64,000 nucleotides of DNA from CAZXDL01 sp964639505 (GTDB lineage: Bacteria > Patescibacteriota > Saccharimonadia > Saccharimonadales > UBA4665). How positions within the stretch are numbered: the stretch's first letter is position 1; each line of letters begins with the position of its first letter. The DNA is taken from assembly GCA_964639505.1 (NCBI GenBank), contig CAZXDL010000001.1, positions 1 to 64,000 of the forward strand, read 5' to 3'. The notes beneath the pieces are model-generated. The model was not told the DNA's origin. It ran no database searches and saw only the letters and a program-made list of their open reading frames with translations. Below, one piece after another: positions 18,681 through 26,474 of the stretch. The position numbers and the translations under genes are program-made.

Positions 18681-20561
18681 ATGAAAATAATTAGATCGAA
18701 AAGTGCACCAATTTTTTTGTTTGTTGTCGTTTTTGGTGCTTTGGGTGCGTTTCTAATAATTAATAGTTTCGCGGCTTCAGCACCAAGTGTGTATCTTAAC
18801 CCAGCCACAAGTACAATTGGCGTTTCAACAGATTTTAATGTTGAAATCCGAGAAAACAGTGGCACAACTGCAGTCAACGCAATTCAAACCAACCTGACTT
18901 TTAATTCAACACTCCTCGATGTCGTAAGTATAGACACCTCAACAACTGCCTTTGGAGTAGTGGCCGAAAACACCATCGGTCCCGGCACGATAAATCTAGG
19001 TATGGGCGTGTCTGGTGGTGCAGCCGCAAAGACCGGTGATCAGCTGGTTGCGATTATTCACTTTAAATCTAAGACAACTGCTGGCACAGCAAATGTTAAT
19101 TTCACTACTGGCACCGCATTAATTAACTCAACCACTAACAGTGATCTTCTCGGGACCCTAAATAGCACAACGGCACCAGGTGGGGCTTACACTGTTTTCG
19201 TCGATACTGCGCCTACCGCTGCGGTTACATTCCCGACCAGTGGCGCAAAGGTTAAAGGCACTGTTACAGTTACGGGTACTGCCACAGACGCGCAGGGTGT
19301 TGCCAGCGTACAATTTAAACTCGATGGAGCTAATCTAGGAGCAGCAGACACTACCAGCCCATATTCCGTTTCTTGGAATTCCACAACAGTCGCAGATGGC
19401 TCGCACACTATAACTGCAACTGCAACTGATACTGGCAACCAGACAACCACCTCTACCGGTATTACATTTACAGTTGATAACACTCCTCCTGACACTACGA
19501 TTACATCAACTAACCCAGGATCAACCACAAGTACTTCGCAAAGCTTTACCTTCACGGGTTCTGAAACCGGCTCGACATTTGAATGCTCGCTTGATTCAGC
19601 AACTTTCGCTACATGTACCTCGCCCAAAGCCTACACTGGCTTAGCTGTTGGCAGCCATACGTTTAATGTCCGTGCGATTGATCCTACTGGAAACGTTGAT
19701 GCTACACCTGCTACTCAGACATGGACAATCACACCTCCTCCGGATACTACGGCACCAACAGTTAGCATAACTGCACCAACGAATGGCTCGAGCGTACAAG
19801 GATCAAATGTAGCTATTACTGCGACAGCTGCAGACAATGTTGGTGTTGCGGGTGTTAGCTTCTATCTAGACCAAACTCCACCTAATGGACAGCTTGGCGC
19901 AGAAGACACTGCCAGTCCATACAGCGCAACATGGAATACTACTACTCTAGTCAACGGATCACATACACTTACAGCAGTAGCTCGTGACGCTGCCGGCAAC
20001 AAGACTACATCTGCTGTCGTAACAGTGACCGTAAATAATCCTGCCACGCCAGATGTAACCAAACCTTCAGTACCGGCTAATTTGCGATCAACTTCAACAG
20101 ATAAATCAAGCGTTTCTTTAGCATGGGACGCTTCAAGTGATCCGTCAGGCGCCAATAACGAAACAATCTCAGGCGTAAAAAACTACACCGTATATAGGAG
20201 CACGACATCAACCGGTACTTACGCCGCTTTACCTGGCGGGACTACTACTGCTCAAACATTAGTTGACGGAAGTCTAACACCGAGTACGACCTATTGGTAT
20301 AAAATTCTGGCAACAGACAATGCAGGTAACCCAAGTGCACTTAGCGCAAGTATATCCGCAACAACCGCCGCCGCTCCGGCGCTTATACCTGGAGATGTCG
20401 ATGGAAATGGAGTTGTTGATCTGCTCGACTTGTCTGGGCTGCTGGCACACTGGAATCAAAGCTACCCAGCCGCAGATTTTAAAAACAGTGGCACAAGTGC
20501 GGGCAGGATTGATATCTATGACCTGTCTATCCTACTAAGTAATTACGGCCGAGTTTCATAA
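18681..20561 (+). CDS. Exported adaptor with one cohesin, Ig/FN3 modules and a C-terminal dockerin
   Basis: 626 residues. The signal/anchor region ends IINSFAASAP. The order is: cohesin-like domain (about 37-173, with VNAIQTNLTF and LVAIIHFKSK); Ig-like module (about 176-268); a cysteine-containing beta module (about 269-350) rich in PDTT and GSTFECSLD; second Ig-like module (about 360-452); fibronectin type III (about 458-563); and a dockerin (about 570-626) with loops GDVDGNGVVD and ADFKNSG, the second of which carries an insertion. Having both a cohesin and a dockerin makes it a potential linker that docks onto the anchored scaffold and offers a further site. It has its own promoter at 18604. 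Confidence 0.83.
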   Translation: MKIIRSKSAPIFLFVVVFGALGAFLIINSFAASAPSVYLNPATSTIGVSTDFNVEIRENSGTTAVNAIQTNLTFNSTLLDVVSIDTSTTAFGVVAENTIGPGTINLGMGVSGGAAAKTGDQLVAIIHFKSKTTAGTANVNFTTGTALINSTTNSDLLGTLNSTTAPGGAYTVFVDTAPTAAVTFPTSGAKVKGTVTVTGTATDAQGVASVQFKLDGANLGAADTTSPYSVSWNSTTVADGSHTITATATDTGNQTTTSTGITFTVDNTPPDTTITSTNPGSTTSTSQSFTFTGSETGSTFECSLDSATFATCTSPKAYTGLAVGSHTFNVRAIDPTGNVDATPATQTWTITPPPDTTAPTVSITAPTNGSSVQGSNVAITATAADNVGVAGVSFYLDQTPPNGQLGAEDTASPYSATWNTTTLVNGSHTLTAVARDAAGNKTTSAVVTVTVNNPATPDVTKPSVPANLRSTSTDKSSVSLAWDASSDPSGANNETISGVKNYTVYRSTTSTGTYAALPGGTTTAQTLVDGSLTPSTTYWYKILATDNAGNPSALSASISATTAAAPALIPGDVDGNGVVDLLDLSGLLAHWNQSYPAADFKNSGTSAGRIDIYDLSILLSNYGRVS

Positions 20562-20575
20562 GAGAAAGGGTGGGA

Positions 20576-21928
20576 ATGAATATCTTCGTAAAAAAGTTTA
20601 ACTATGCCTTAGCTACTGTAGCGTTCACAGCCACCAGTTTGCTAACCTCGGCCAGCACCGCATTTGCGGCATCTGCCTCGCTTTCTCTAACGCCTGCAGC
20701 ATATACTGCAGCGCCTGGCACGACCTTTGACGTAGCAATTAACGTTAATACCGCCGGAAACGCAGTTAACGCCGTTCAGGCGAACTTGACCTATCCCGAC
20801 GCCTCGCTTGAATACGTCAGCACTGCTTCTTCTAGCGCATTTCCGGTCGAAGCCCAAACCACGGGCGGTGGCGGAACAGTAAAGATTGCCCGAGGGACTA
20901 TATCTCCACCGAATGGTACTCAAATTGTTGCAACTGTAAAATTTAAAGCCAAGGCAACGTCTGGAACAGCGGCGATAAATTTTGCCAAGGGAACTCAAGT
21001 TGCAGTTAGCCAGACTCCGATATTCGAATTTGGCAAAGATTCTGCTACTGGTGCCACAATTACATTCAAGACTGCTGCTTCTCCTACGGCTGCGGCTAGC
21101 ACTAATTCTCAAGCAAATACCAAGGATGTCACTCCGCCTGTAATCAGTAATGTAAAAGTTTCTGATATAAAAACTAGGTCCGTAACCATCAGCTGGACTT
21201 CATCCGAACCGGCAAATTCTGGAGTGAGCTATGGCATTAACTCCAATTATGGTTTGTCTGCATCGAGCTCCACGCTTGTTACTGAACACAAAGTCGTACT
21301 AGATAATGGAATATTGCCAGCCACAACCTATCATTTCACGGTCAAAGGCACAGACGCCGCCGGTAATTCTTCAGCCGCCACAAAAGATCAAACTTTCACT
21401 ACTGCAGGCCTGAATGTGCCTGTAAAGGTTCTCGATCAGCAATCTAAGCCTGTTGCAGATGCCACAGTACAGTACCAAAAAAGCACTGCAAAAACAGATT
21501 CCAACGGTCAGGCAACCCTCAAAGGGCTTCCATCAGGCAAGCTGACAATTGCCGTCTCACAGGGGGGCAAACAAACCCCTGTAACAGTTGTAATAGTTGC
21601 AAATGATAACGACACGGTTAAACCTATCACGTTAAAAATTAACACCGTTAAAGAATCACCAGCTAAGCTAATTGGTATTATTGTCTTAATTGCCGCTGCT
21701 ATTATGCTCATAGTTGTAATTATCCGCCACATCCGACGTGGCAAAAGTGGTGGGAGTGGTGTAATAACACCGCTGCCAGTTGCTGTCGATAACGATCCCG
21801 ACTTAAAACCCCAAACAACCAGCGCGGTTCCACCACCAGCTGAGCCAGAGCCAGCGCCGGCACCAGCTCCAAAGCCCGACGAGCCACTGGTATTTAGGCC
21901 TAATATTACTACTGGCGACGACGAGTAA
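20576..21928 (+). CDS. Membrane-anchored single-cohesin protein with FN3 and CnaB-like domains
   Basis: 450 residues from ATG 20576, which has AAAGGG five bases upstream; an in-frame GTG at 20570 is less likely. A classical signal peptide ends STAFAASAS. A cohesin-like domain (about 32-167, VNAVQANLTYP and IVATVKFKAK) is followed by an FN3/phosphatase-N-like module (about 185-277), a CnaB-like domain (about 280-345), a membrane segment (about 364-384) and a proline/alanine-rich cytoplasmic tail (from about 390) with PEPAPAPAP. It looks like a second surface anchor for dockerin proteins. It follows the adaptor gene by 14 bases, so the two are probably co-transcribed. Confidence 0.83.
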   Translation: MNIFVKKFNYALATVAFTATSLLTSASTAFAASASLSLTPAAYTAAPGTTFDVAINVNTAGNAVNAVQANLTYPDASLEYVSTASSSAFPVEAQTTGGGGTVKIARGTISPPNGTQIVATVKFKAKATSGTAAINFAKGTQVAVSQTPIFEFGKDSATGATITFKTAASPTAAASTNSQANTKDVTPPVISNVKVSDIKTRSVTISWTSSEPANSGVSYGINSNYGLSASSSTLVTEHKVVLDNGILPATTYHFTVKGTDAAGNSSAATKDQTFTTAGLNVPVKVLDQQSKPVADATVQYQKSTAKTDSNGQATLKGLPSGKLTIAVSQGGKQTPVTVVIVANDNDTVKPITLKINTVKESPAKLIGIIVLIAAAIMLIVVIIRHIRRGKSGGSGVITPLPVAVDNDPDLKPQTTSAVPPPAEPEPAPAPAPKPDEPLVFRPNITTGDDE

Positions 21929-21936
21929 AGAGCCCA

Positions 21937-22530
21937 GTGCGACAACGACTATATGTCATATATGTCCCCGGTGTTGGAGATTCAAAGCCAGATTTACAGC
22001 GTAAGCTAGTAAAAACGTGGAATTTGTGGGGCGTCGACGCTGAGCTGTTCCAAATCAATTGGGCTGAAAATATCGCGTGGGATGTCAAATTGAGTCGCCT
22101 TTTGAATCGGATTGATGAGCTTTTGTCATCCAACCGAAAAGTCGCGCTAGTCGGTGCCAGCGCCGGCGGTTCGGCAGTAGTAAATGCATATGCAGCACGC
22201 AAAAATGATATTTCCGGCATTGTTACTATCTGCGGTAAACTTAAAAACTCAAGTGATATCGGTCCAAAATATTACAATACCAATCCGCCCCTAGTTGATT
22301 CAGTAGCTGGCTCAGAGAAAGCCCTTGCGTCTCTCACTAATCAAGATAAAAACAGAATTTTAACACGACGTGCTCTATTTGATGAAGTTGTAACGACAAA
22401 ATCTGACAGTATGGTAGTAGGAGCAAATAATCAAATAAGCCCAACTGCAATTCATTCACTAACTATCGGCTTTCAATTAATTTTTGGTGCGCCTAGCTTC
22501 CTGCGTTTCTTAAAGCATCAAAACAGATAA
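21937..22530 (+). CDS. Putative alpha/beta hydrolase
   Basis: 197 residues from a GTG start. It begins RLYVIYVPGVGDSKP, an alpha/beta-hydrolase-like first strand with an oxyanion-type turn, and carries VALVGASAGGSAV (about 68-80), which matches the GxSxG nucleophile elbow with serine as the nucleophile. No signal peptide is seen. It lies eight bases after the cohesin gene and may be co-transcribed with it, but a link to the surface system is only positional. A conserved catalytic histidine cannot be assigned with confidence. Confidence 0.6.
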   Translation: MRQRLYVIYVPGVGDSKPDLQRKLVKTWNLWGVDAELFQINWAENIAWDVKLSRLLNRIDELLSSNRKVALVGASAGGSAVVNAYAARKNDISGIVTICGKLKNSSDIGPKYYNTNPPLVDSVAGSEKALASLTNQDKNRILTRRALFDEVVTTKSDSMVVGANNQISPTAIHSLTIGFQLIFGAPSFLRFLKHQNR

Positions 22531-22538
22531 GTTTGCTC

Positions 22539-22544
22539 TATAAT
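22539..22544 (+). promoter_or_regulatory. -10 box upstream of hisS
   Basis: A perfect TATAAT ends ten bases before the hisS ATG. No Shine-Dalgarno sequence is seen, so the transcript probably begins within a few bases of the start codon. A -35 box is not convincing. Confidence 0.5.
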
Positions 22545-22554
22545 AGTTTAGGTA

Positions 22555-23847
22555 ATGGCTCTTTCAACTCAACCATATAAAGGCGCTCGAGATTTCTATC
22601 CTGAGGATAAGCGTCTGCAAAAGTATATGTTTTCGAAATGGCGCGCGGTAGCCGAAAGCTTCGGTTACGAAGAATACGACGCGCCAGTTTTAGAGCCGCT
22701 TGACATATACCTAGCCAAAACCGGCGAGGAAATTGTTAACGAGCAAACCTATGTTTTTGAAGATCGTGGCGGGCGTAAGGTCGTAGTACGTCCAGAAATG
22801 ACTCCAACAGTCAGTCGTATGGTGGCGGGTCGCCGACAAGAGCTGGCTTACCCGCTGCGCTGGTATAGCATCCCTAACCTATGGCGGTATGAAAGGCCCC
22901 AGCGTGGTCGTCTACGCGAACACTGGCAGCTTAATGTTGATATATTTGGCGTAAAAGACACCTCTGCCGAAATAGAGATGATCTCTTTGGTTGATGAGAT
23001 GTTTAAAGCCTTTGGGGCAAATGAAGGTCAATATGAGATTAGAATCAATAGCCGCTCTCTGACAGACTATTTGTTTAGTGAATATTTAAAATTAAGCGAT
23101 AAATCTAAACTAGCTGTCAGCAAGCTGATCGATCGCCAAGCAAAAATGAGCCGCACAGTCTTTATAAGTAAAGTTGATACTGTTTTGACGTCAAAACAGA
23201 AAGAAAGTGGAGTCACAGAAAAGATTCTTGGTCTTCTTGATGCCAAAAGTCTGGCTGAGCTTCCAAAAGAAGCTCTTAATCATCAATCTGCTGGTGAGCT
23301 CGATGCCCTACTACAAAAGCTAAAACACTCTGGTATCAATAACGTTCGATTTGATGGCAGTCTAATGAGAGGCTTCGATTACTACACAGGCATTATTTTT
23401 GAGGTATTTGACCTAAATCCTGATAATAATCGCTCAATGCTAGGCGGTGGACGCTACGATGGCCTTGTCGGCCTTTTTGGGGTGCAATCCGTGCCAACTG
23501 TCGGATTTGGATGGGGCGATGTAACACTTATTAACTTTCTAGAGTCAAACCGGCTCATTCCAGAGCTGAAGCCAGAAACTGATGTTTATGTGGTTAATGT
23601 CGGTGGAGTTGATGTTCAGCAGTTTGTTGCTGAGCTGCGCAAGCAAAACTTGAACGTTGCAGTAGATCTATCCGGAAAAAAAATCGGCGACCAGTTCAAA
23701 ATAGCCGACAAAAAAGGTATCAACAGTGTACTAATTATCGGAGAAACTGAAATTAAAACAGGCAAGCTGAAGCTAAAAAACTTAGCTTCTGGCAAAGAAA
23801 CAACAGGTGATATTGAGCAAATTGCCAAGATCCTCAAGGGTAACTAA
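22555..23847 (+). CDS. hisS: Histidine--tRNA ligase
   Basis: Class II aminoacyl-tRNA synthetase that charges tRNA-His. The 430-residue protein begins with the family stretch KGARDFYPED. It has motif 2 features (RPEMTPTVSRM and YERPQRGRLREHWQLNVD), the histidyl-specific RGFDYYTGIIFEV and GGGRYDGL of motif 3, and a C-terminal anticodon-binding domain from about 340. The TAA stop overlaps the ATG of the next gene by one base. Confidence 0.97.
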   Translation: MALSTQPYKGARDFYPEDKRLQKYMFSKWRAVAESFGYEEYDAPVLEPLDIYLAKTGEEIVNEQTYVFEDRGGRKVVVRPEMTPTVSRMVAGRRQELAYPLRWYSIPNLWRYERPQRGRLREHWQLNVDIFGVKDTSAEIEMISLVDEMFKAFGANEGQYEIRINSRSLTDYLFSEYLKLSDKSKLAVSKLIDRQAKMSRTVFISKVDTVLTSKQKESGVTEKILGLLDAKSLAELPKEALNHQSAGELDALLQKLKHSGINNVRFDGSLMRGFDYYTGIIFEVFDLNPDNNRSMLGGGRYDGLVGLFGVQSVPTVGFGWGDVTLINFLESNRLIPELKPETDVYVVNVGGVDVQQFVAELRKQNLNVAVDLSGKKIGDQFKIADKKGINSVLIIGETEIKTGKLKLKNLASGKETTGDIEQIAKILKGN

Positions 23848-24302
23848 TGACCGCCACAAATCACGCGTTAACTGGTGCTGCAATTGGGTTAATCGTAGGG
23901 CAGCCAATCTTAGCAATTCCACTAGCATTTCTTTCGCATTTTATCTGCGACACCATCCCGCATTTTCGGAGTAGTTTGCCCGAAAAGCAAATGTTTCAAG
24001 CCTGGTGGTTCAAAAAGTATCTTGTTGCCGAAGCTATTTTGGTTTTTGTAATACTCAGTTTTTTTGCCATAGACCAGCCGCTAAATTGGCAACTGGCAAT
24101 TATCTGCTCGATTGTTGCTGTTTTGCCAGACGTCTTTTTATTTAATCGATTTAATAAAGTGCGCAACAACAAAAAATGGAAACCGAGTCTGTTTATTAAA
24201 TTTTCCAGCGGCATACAGTGGTTTGAGCGGCCAATCGGTGGGCTGGTTGAAGTGGCGTGGTTTGTTGCGGCAGTCGTATTAATCTTGCCGTTCGTAAGCT
24301 AG
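23847..24302 (+). CDS. Small membrane protein resembling YdjM/DUF457-type metal-dependent hydrolases
   Basis: 151 residues with three to four hydrophobic segments. The N-terminal NHALTGAAIG and the HFICDTIPHF motif (about 31-40) place H and D residues within membrane helices, as in the YdjM/DUF457 membrane hydrolase-like group. The function is unknown. It is translationally coupled to hisS through a TAATG overlap. Confidence 0.55.
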   Translation: MTATNHALTGAAIGLIVGQPILAIPLAFLSHFICDTIPHFRSSLPEKQMFQAWWFKKYLVAEAILVFVILSFFAIDQPLNWQLAIICSIVAVLPDVFLFNRFNKVRNNKKWKPSLFIKFSSGIQWFERPIGGLVEVAWFVAAVVLILPFVS

Positions 24303-24322
24303 CCAAAGCTGTCCTCATCTGT

Positions 24323-24328
24323 TAAGAT
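24323..24328 (+). promoter_or_regulatory. -10 box upstream of tig
   Basis: TAAGAT ends eight bases before the trigger factor ATG, and there is no Shine-Dalgarno sequence in between. This matches the leaderless layout seen at several other genes here. The -35 box is weak. Confidence 0.45.
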
Positions 24329-24336
24329 AGAGCCCT

Positions 24337-25623
24337 ATGCAAATAAATCGAGAGCAAATTGAATCCACCAAAGTTAAGCTTACAGTCGTCGCCGAGCAGT
24401 CCGAACTAGATAAAATCAAGCAGCACGTCCTACGTGATCTTAGTAAAAATGTTAAGGTGCCCGGCTTTAGAGCTGGTAAAGCGCCGGCTAATCTTATTGA
24501 AAAGCAAATTGACGTGTCTACATTGCAGTCAGAATTTCTTGACCACGCGATCAATGATTTTTATGGTGACGCGATCAACAGCACCGGCATTAGGCCAATT
24601 AGCCAGCCCCAGATAGCTGTTTCAAAGTATGTTCCGTTTAGCACGCTTGAGTTTACGATCGAGGTTGAGGCGATCGGTGAAGTTCAGCTTGCCGACTACA
24701 AAAACATCAAACTTTCACCAAAAAAAGTCGAAGTAACATCGGCCGAGATTAACAAAATTGTCGACAACTTGCGCCAGCGGGCTGCAACTAAAAAAGAAGT
24801 TGACCGAGCGGCAAAAAAAGCCGACGAGGTTAACTTTGACTTTAGTGGCGTTGACGCCAAGACAAAAAAACCGATAGATGGCACGGAAGCCAAAGACTAC
24901 CCAATTGTGATAGGCAGCGGTAGCTTTATCCCTGGATTCGAAGAGGAGTTAATTGGCCTAAAAGCAGGTGACGACAAAAAGTTTGATATTACATTTCCCG
25001 CAGATTACGCTGTCGCAGACCTCCAAAAGCGAAAAGTAACCTTTACCGTTAAAGTGCTTAAGGTACAGGAACTATCTGAGCCCAAGGCCGATGATGAATT
25101 TGCCAAGACAATTGGCGCATTTAATACTCTCAGCGAGCTAAAAGCCGATATTAAAAAAGGCCTTACGGCAGAAAAGCAACAAGAAGCTGATCGCGCCTAC
25201 GAAAACGAGCTGCTCGAAAAAATTGCATCAAAGAGCAAGGTCGCAGTTCCTGCCAGCCTGATCGAAGAAGAGATCGACCGCATGGAGGAAGAAGAAAAAC
25301 GCAATCTCGTATATCGTGGCCAAACCTGGCAAGAACATCTAGATGCCGAGGGCATTACAGCTGAAGCGCACCGAGAGCAAAAGCGAGAAGCTGCCACAAC
25401 TAGGGTAAAGGGTGGCCTAATCTTGGGGGAAATCTCGCAAGCTGAAAAAATCACCGTAACTCCAGACGAAATTGACCTTCGGATAAGACTACTTAAGGGT
25501 CAGTACACTGATCCGGCAATGACTGCCGAGCTCGACAAGCCCGAAAGCCGACGTGACCTGACAAGCCGGATTTTAACAGAGAAGACACTCGACAAACTCC
25601 GCAGCTATGCCTCGAAACCTTGA
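24337..25623 (+). CDS. tig: Trigger factor
   Basis: Ribosome-associated chaperone and peptidyl-prolyl isomerase that meets nascent chains at the exit tunnel. 428 residues: an N-terminal ribosome-binding domain (about 1-115) with the signature-like VPGFRAGKAP, an FKBP-type domain (about 150-245) with VNFDFSG and FIPGFEEELIGLKAGD, and a helical C-terminal chaperone domain rich in charged residues. It lies upstream of clpP, a common bacterial neighbourhood (tig-clpP-clpX), but two unrecognised genes are interposed and clpX is absent. It ends in TGA. Confidence 0.95.
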   Translation: MQINREQIESTKVKLTVVAEQSELDKIKQHVLRDLSKNVKVPGFRAGKAPANLIEKQIDVSTLQSEFLDHAINDFYGDAINSTGIRPISQPQIAVSKYVPFSTLEFTIEVEAIGEVQLADYKNIKLSPKKVEVTSAEINKIVDNLRQRAATKKEVDRAAKKADEVNFDFSGVDAKTKKPIDGTEAKDYPIVIGSGSFIPGFEEELIGLKAGDDKKFDITFPADYAVADLQKRKVTFTVKVLKVQELSEPKADDEFAKTIGAFNTLSELKADIKKGLTAEKQQEADRAYENELLEKIASKSKVAVPASLIEEEIDRMEEEEKRNLVYRGQTWQEHLDAEGITAEAHREQKREAATTRVKGGLILGEISQAEKITVTPDEIDLRIRLLKGQYTDPAMTAELDKPESRRDLTSRILTEKTLDKLRSYASKP

Positions 25624-25648
25624 CTTTATTAGTAAATAGTTATAGATT
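25620..25648 (+). promoter_or_regulatory. Promoter of the small gene at 25657
   Basis: TTGACT (25620-25625) and TAGATT (25643-25648) are exactly 17 bases apart, and the ATG follows eight bases after the -10. The -35 box overlaps the TGA stop of tig. The transcript would be essentially leaderless. Confidence 0.65.
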
Positions 25649-25656
25649 TAATTACT

Positions 25657-26049
25657 ATGATTTTCGATGTTGATCTTGAGAAAGGAATTCGCCGAGCAAT
25701 TATTGAAGGCGAGCCAAGTAAAAACGGCACAAAAAAAGAAAAACCACGAGATATAAAAGTAGCAGAAGCAGCAATTAGGGCGGTAGTTCCACAAGTAACC
25801 GGACCGCAATTGGCTGGACTTAAAGCTGGAGAAGCTGTGCCGGAAGACCTAGCCGAGGTAATGTTTAAGGGATTGAACTTATTGGCCCACAGTGTCGACC
25901 GCACCGATTCGGCAACGCCACTGCCGGTTTATGGTCCTGAGTCGACAGCGGCTGACCTTGTGGTCTTGCATCATCATGCAAAAGGCGTGGTCTTCGCAAA
26001 AGAACAAGCTGAAGCACAGCGAGCAGAAGCATTGCTCGGCCGAGAATAG
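25657..26049 (+). CDS. Unrecognised 130-residue protein between tig and clpP
   Basis: I do not recognise a family. It is soluble-looking, with no signal peptide or membrane segment. Visible pieces are a charged, Lys-rich stretch (about 20-35), an Ala/Val-rich helical middle and HHHAKG (about 105-110) followed by a Glu/Ala-rich helix. It has its own promoter. The three consecutive histidines could bind a metal, but this is speculation. Confidence 0.7.
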   Translation: MIFDVDLEKGIRRAIIEGEPSKNGTKKEKPRDIKVAEAAIRAVVPQVTGPQLAGLKAGEAVPEDLAEVMFKGLNLLAHSVDRTDSATPLPVYGPESTAADLVVLHHHAKGVVFAKEQAEAQRAEALLGRE

Positions 26050-26085
26050 ACTAACTAATATATTCGGATAAACTGAAGAACCAAA

Positions 26086-26424
26086 ATGCATTTTGAAGAT
26101 TTAGAGGTTGATGAAAGAAGACTTATCCCCGATTCGCAAGACGAGGCAAACTTGTTGAGTGTAGCATTATCAAATACATTAAATGGTACTCAATCTAGCG
26201 AAAATGGTCCTCAAGTGGGGCAGCCACTAAGTGCACGCCTGAGCAGTCATGCTCTTTTGGGTTTGCGACAACTAGCCGTTACCGAAGCAATCGCTAATGG
26301 TGAGTATATGGAAGACCCCAATGCCGTTCCTCCACTACACGCAGGGATGTCTCAAGAAGATCTCAGTAAAATCGTAACCTTAGCCGATGCCCGGGTCCAA
26401 AGCCTAACGGGCACTCCAGAATAA
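26086..26424 (+). CDS. Unrecognised acidic 112-residue protein upstream of clpP
   Basis: No family recognised. It is an acidic soluble protein without a signal peptide, predicted by eye to be mostly helical after residue 50 (ALLGLRQLAVTEAIANGEY). The gene ends one base before the CIRCE operator of clpP. A TAAACT box ends 11 bases before its ATG. Its position beside a protease gene could mean a substrate or adaptor role, but nothing in the sequence shows this. Confidence 0.65.
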   Translation: MHFEDLEVDERRLIPDSQDEANLLSVALSNTLNGTQSSENGPQVGQPLSARLSSHALLGLRQLAVTEAIANGEYMEDPNAVPPLHAGMSQEDLSKIVTLADARVQSLTGTPE

Positions 26425-26425
26425 A

Positions 26426-26452
26426 TTAGCACTCTAACTTGACGAGTGCCAA
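26426..26452. promoter_or_regulatory. CIRCE operator upstream of clpP
   Basis: TTAGCACTC, nine bases, GAGTGCCAA matches the CIRCE consensus with one mismatch in the right arm. It overlaps the -35 box and spacer of the clpP promoter, so HrcA would repress clpP together with clpC. Confidence 0.9.
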
Positions 26453-26467
26453 TTCGGAATATATACT
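26439..26467 (+). promoter_or_regulatory. Promoter of clpP, probably leaderless
   Basis: TTGACG (26439-26444), 17 bases, TATACT (26462-26467) is close to consensus and places the transcription start at or one base from the ATG at 26475. No ribosome binding site exists between the two. Confidence 0.85.
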
Positions 26468-26474
26468 AGAATTT

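Noticed and set aside
13029..22550. tRNA-Leu as the attachment site of an integrated island carrying the cohesin/dockerin cluster
   Set aside because: I looked for a direct copy of the tRNA 3' end near the far side of the cluster and saw none, and there is no integrase or transposase. The position remains suggestive only.
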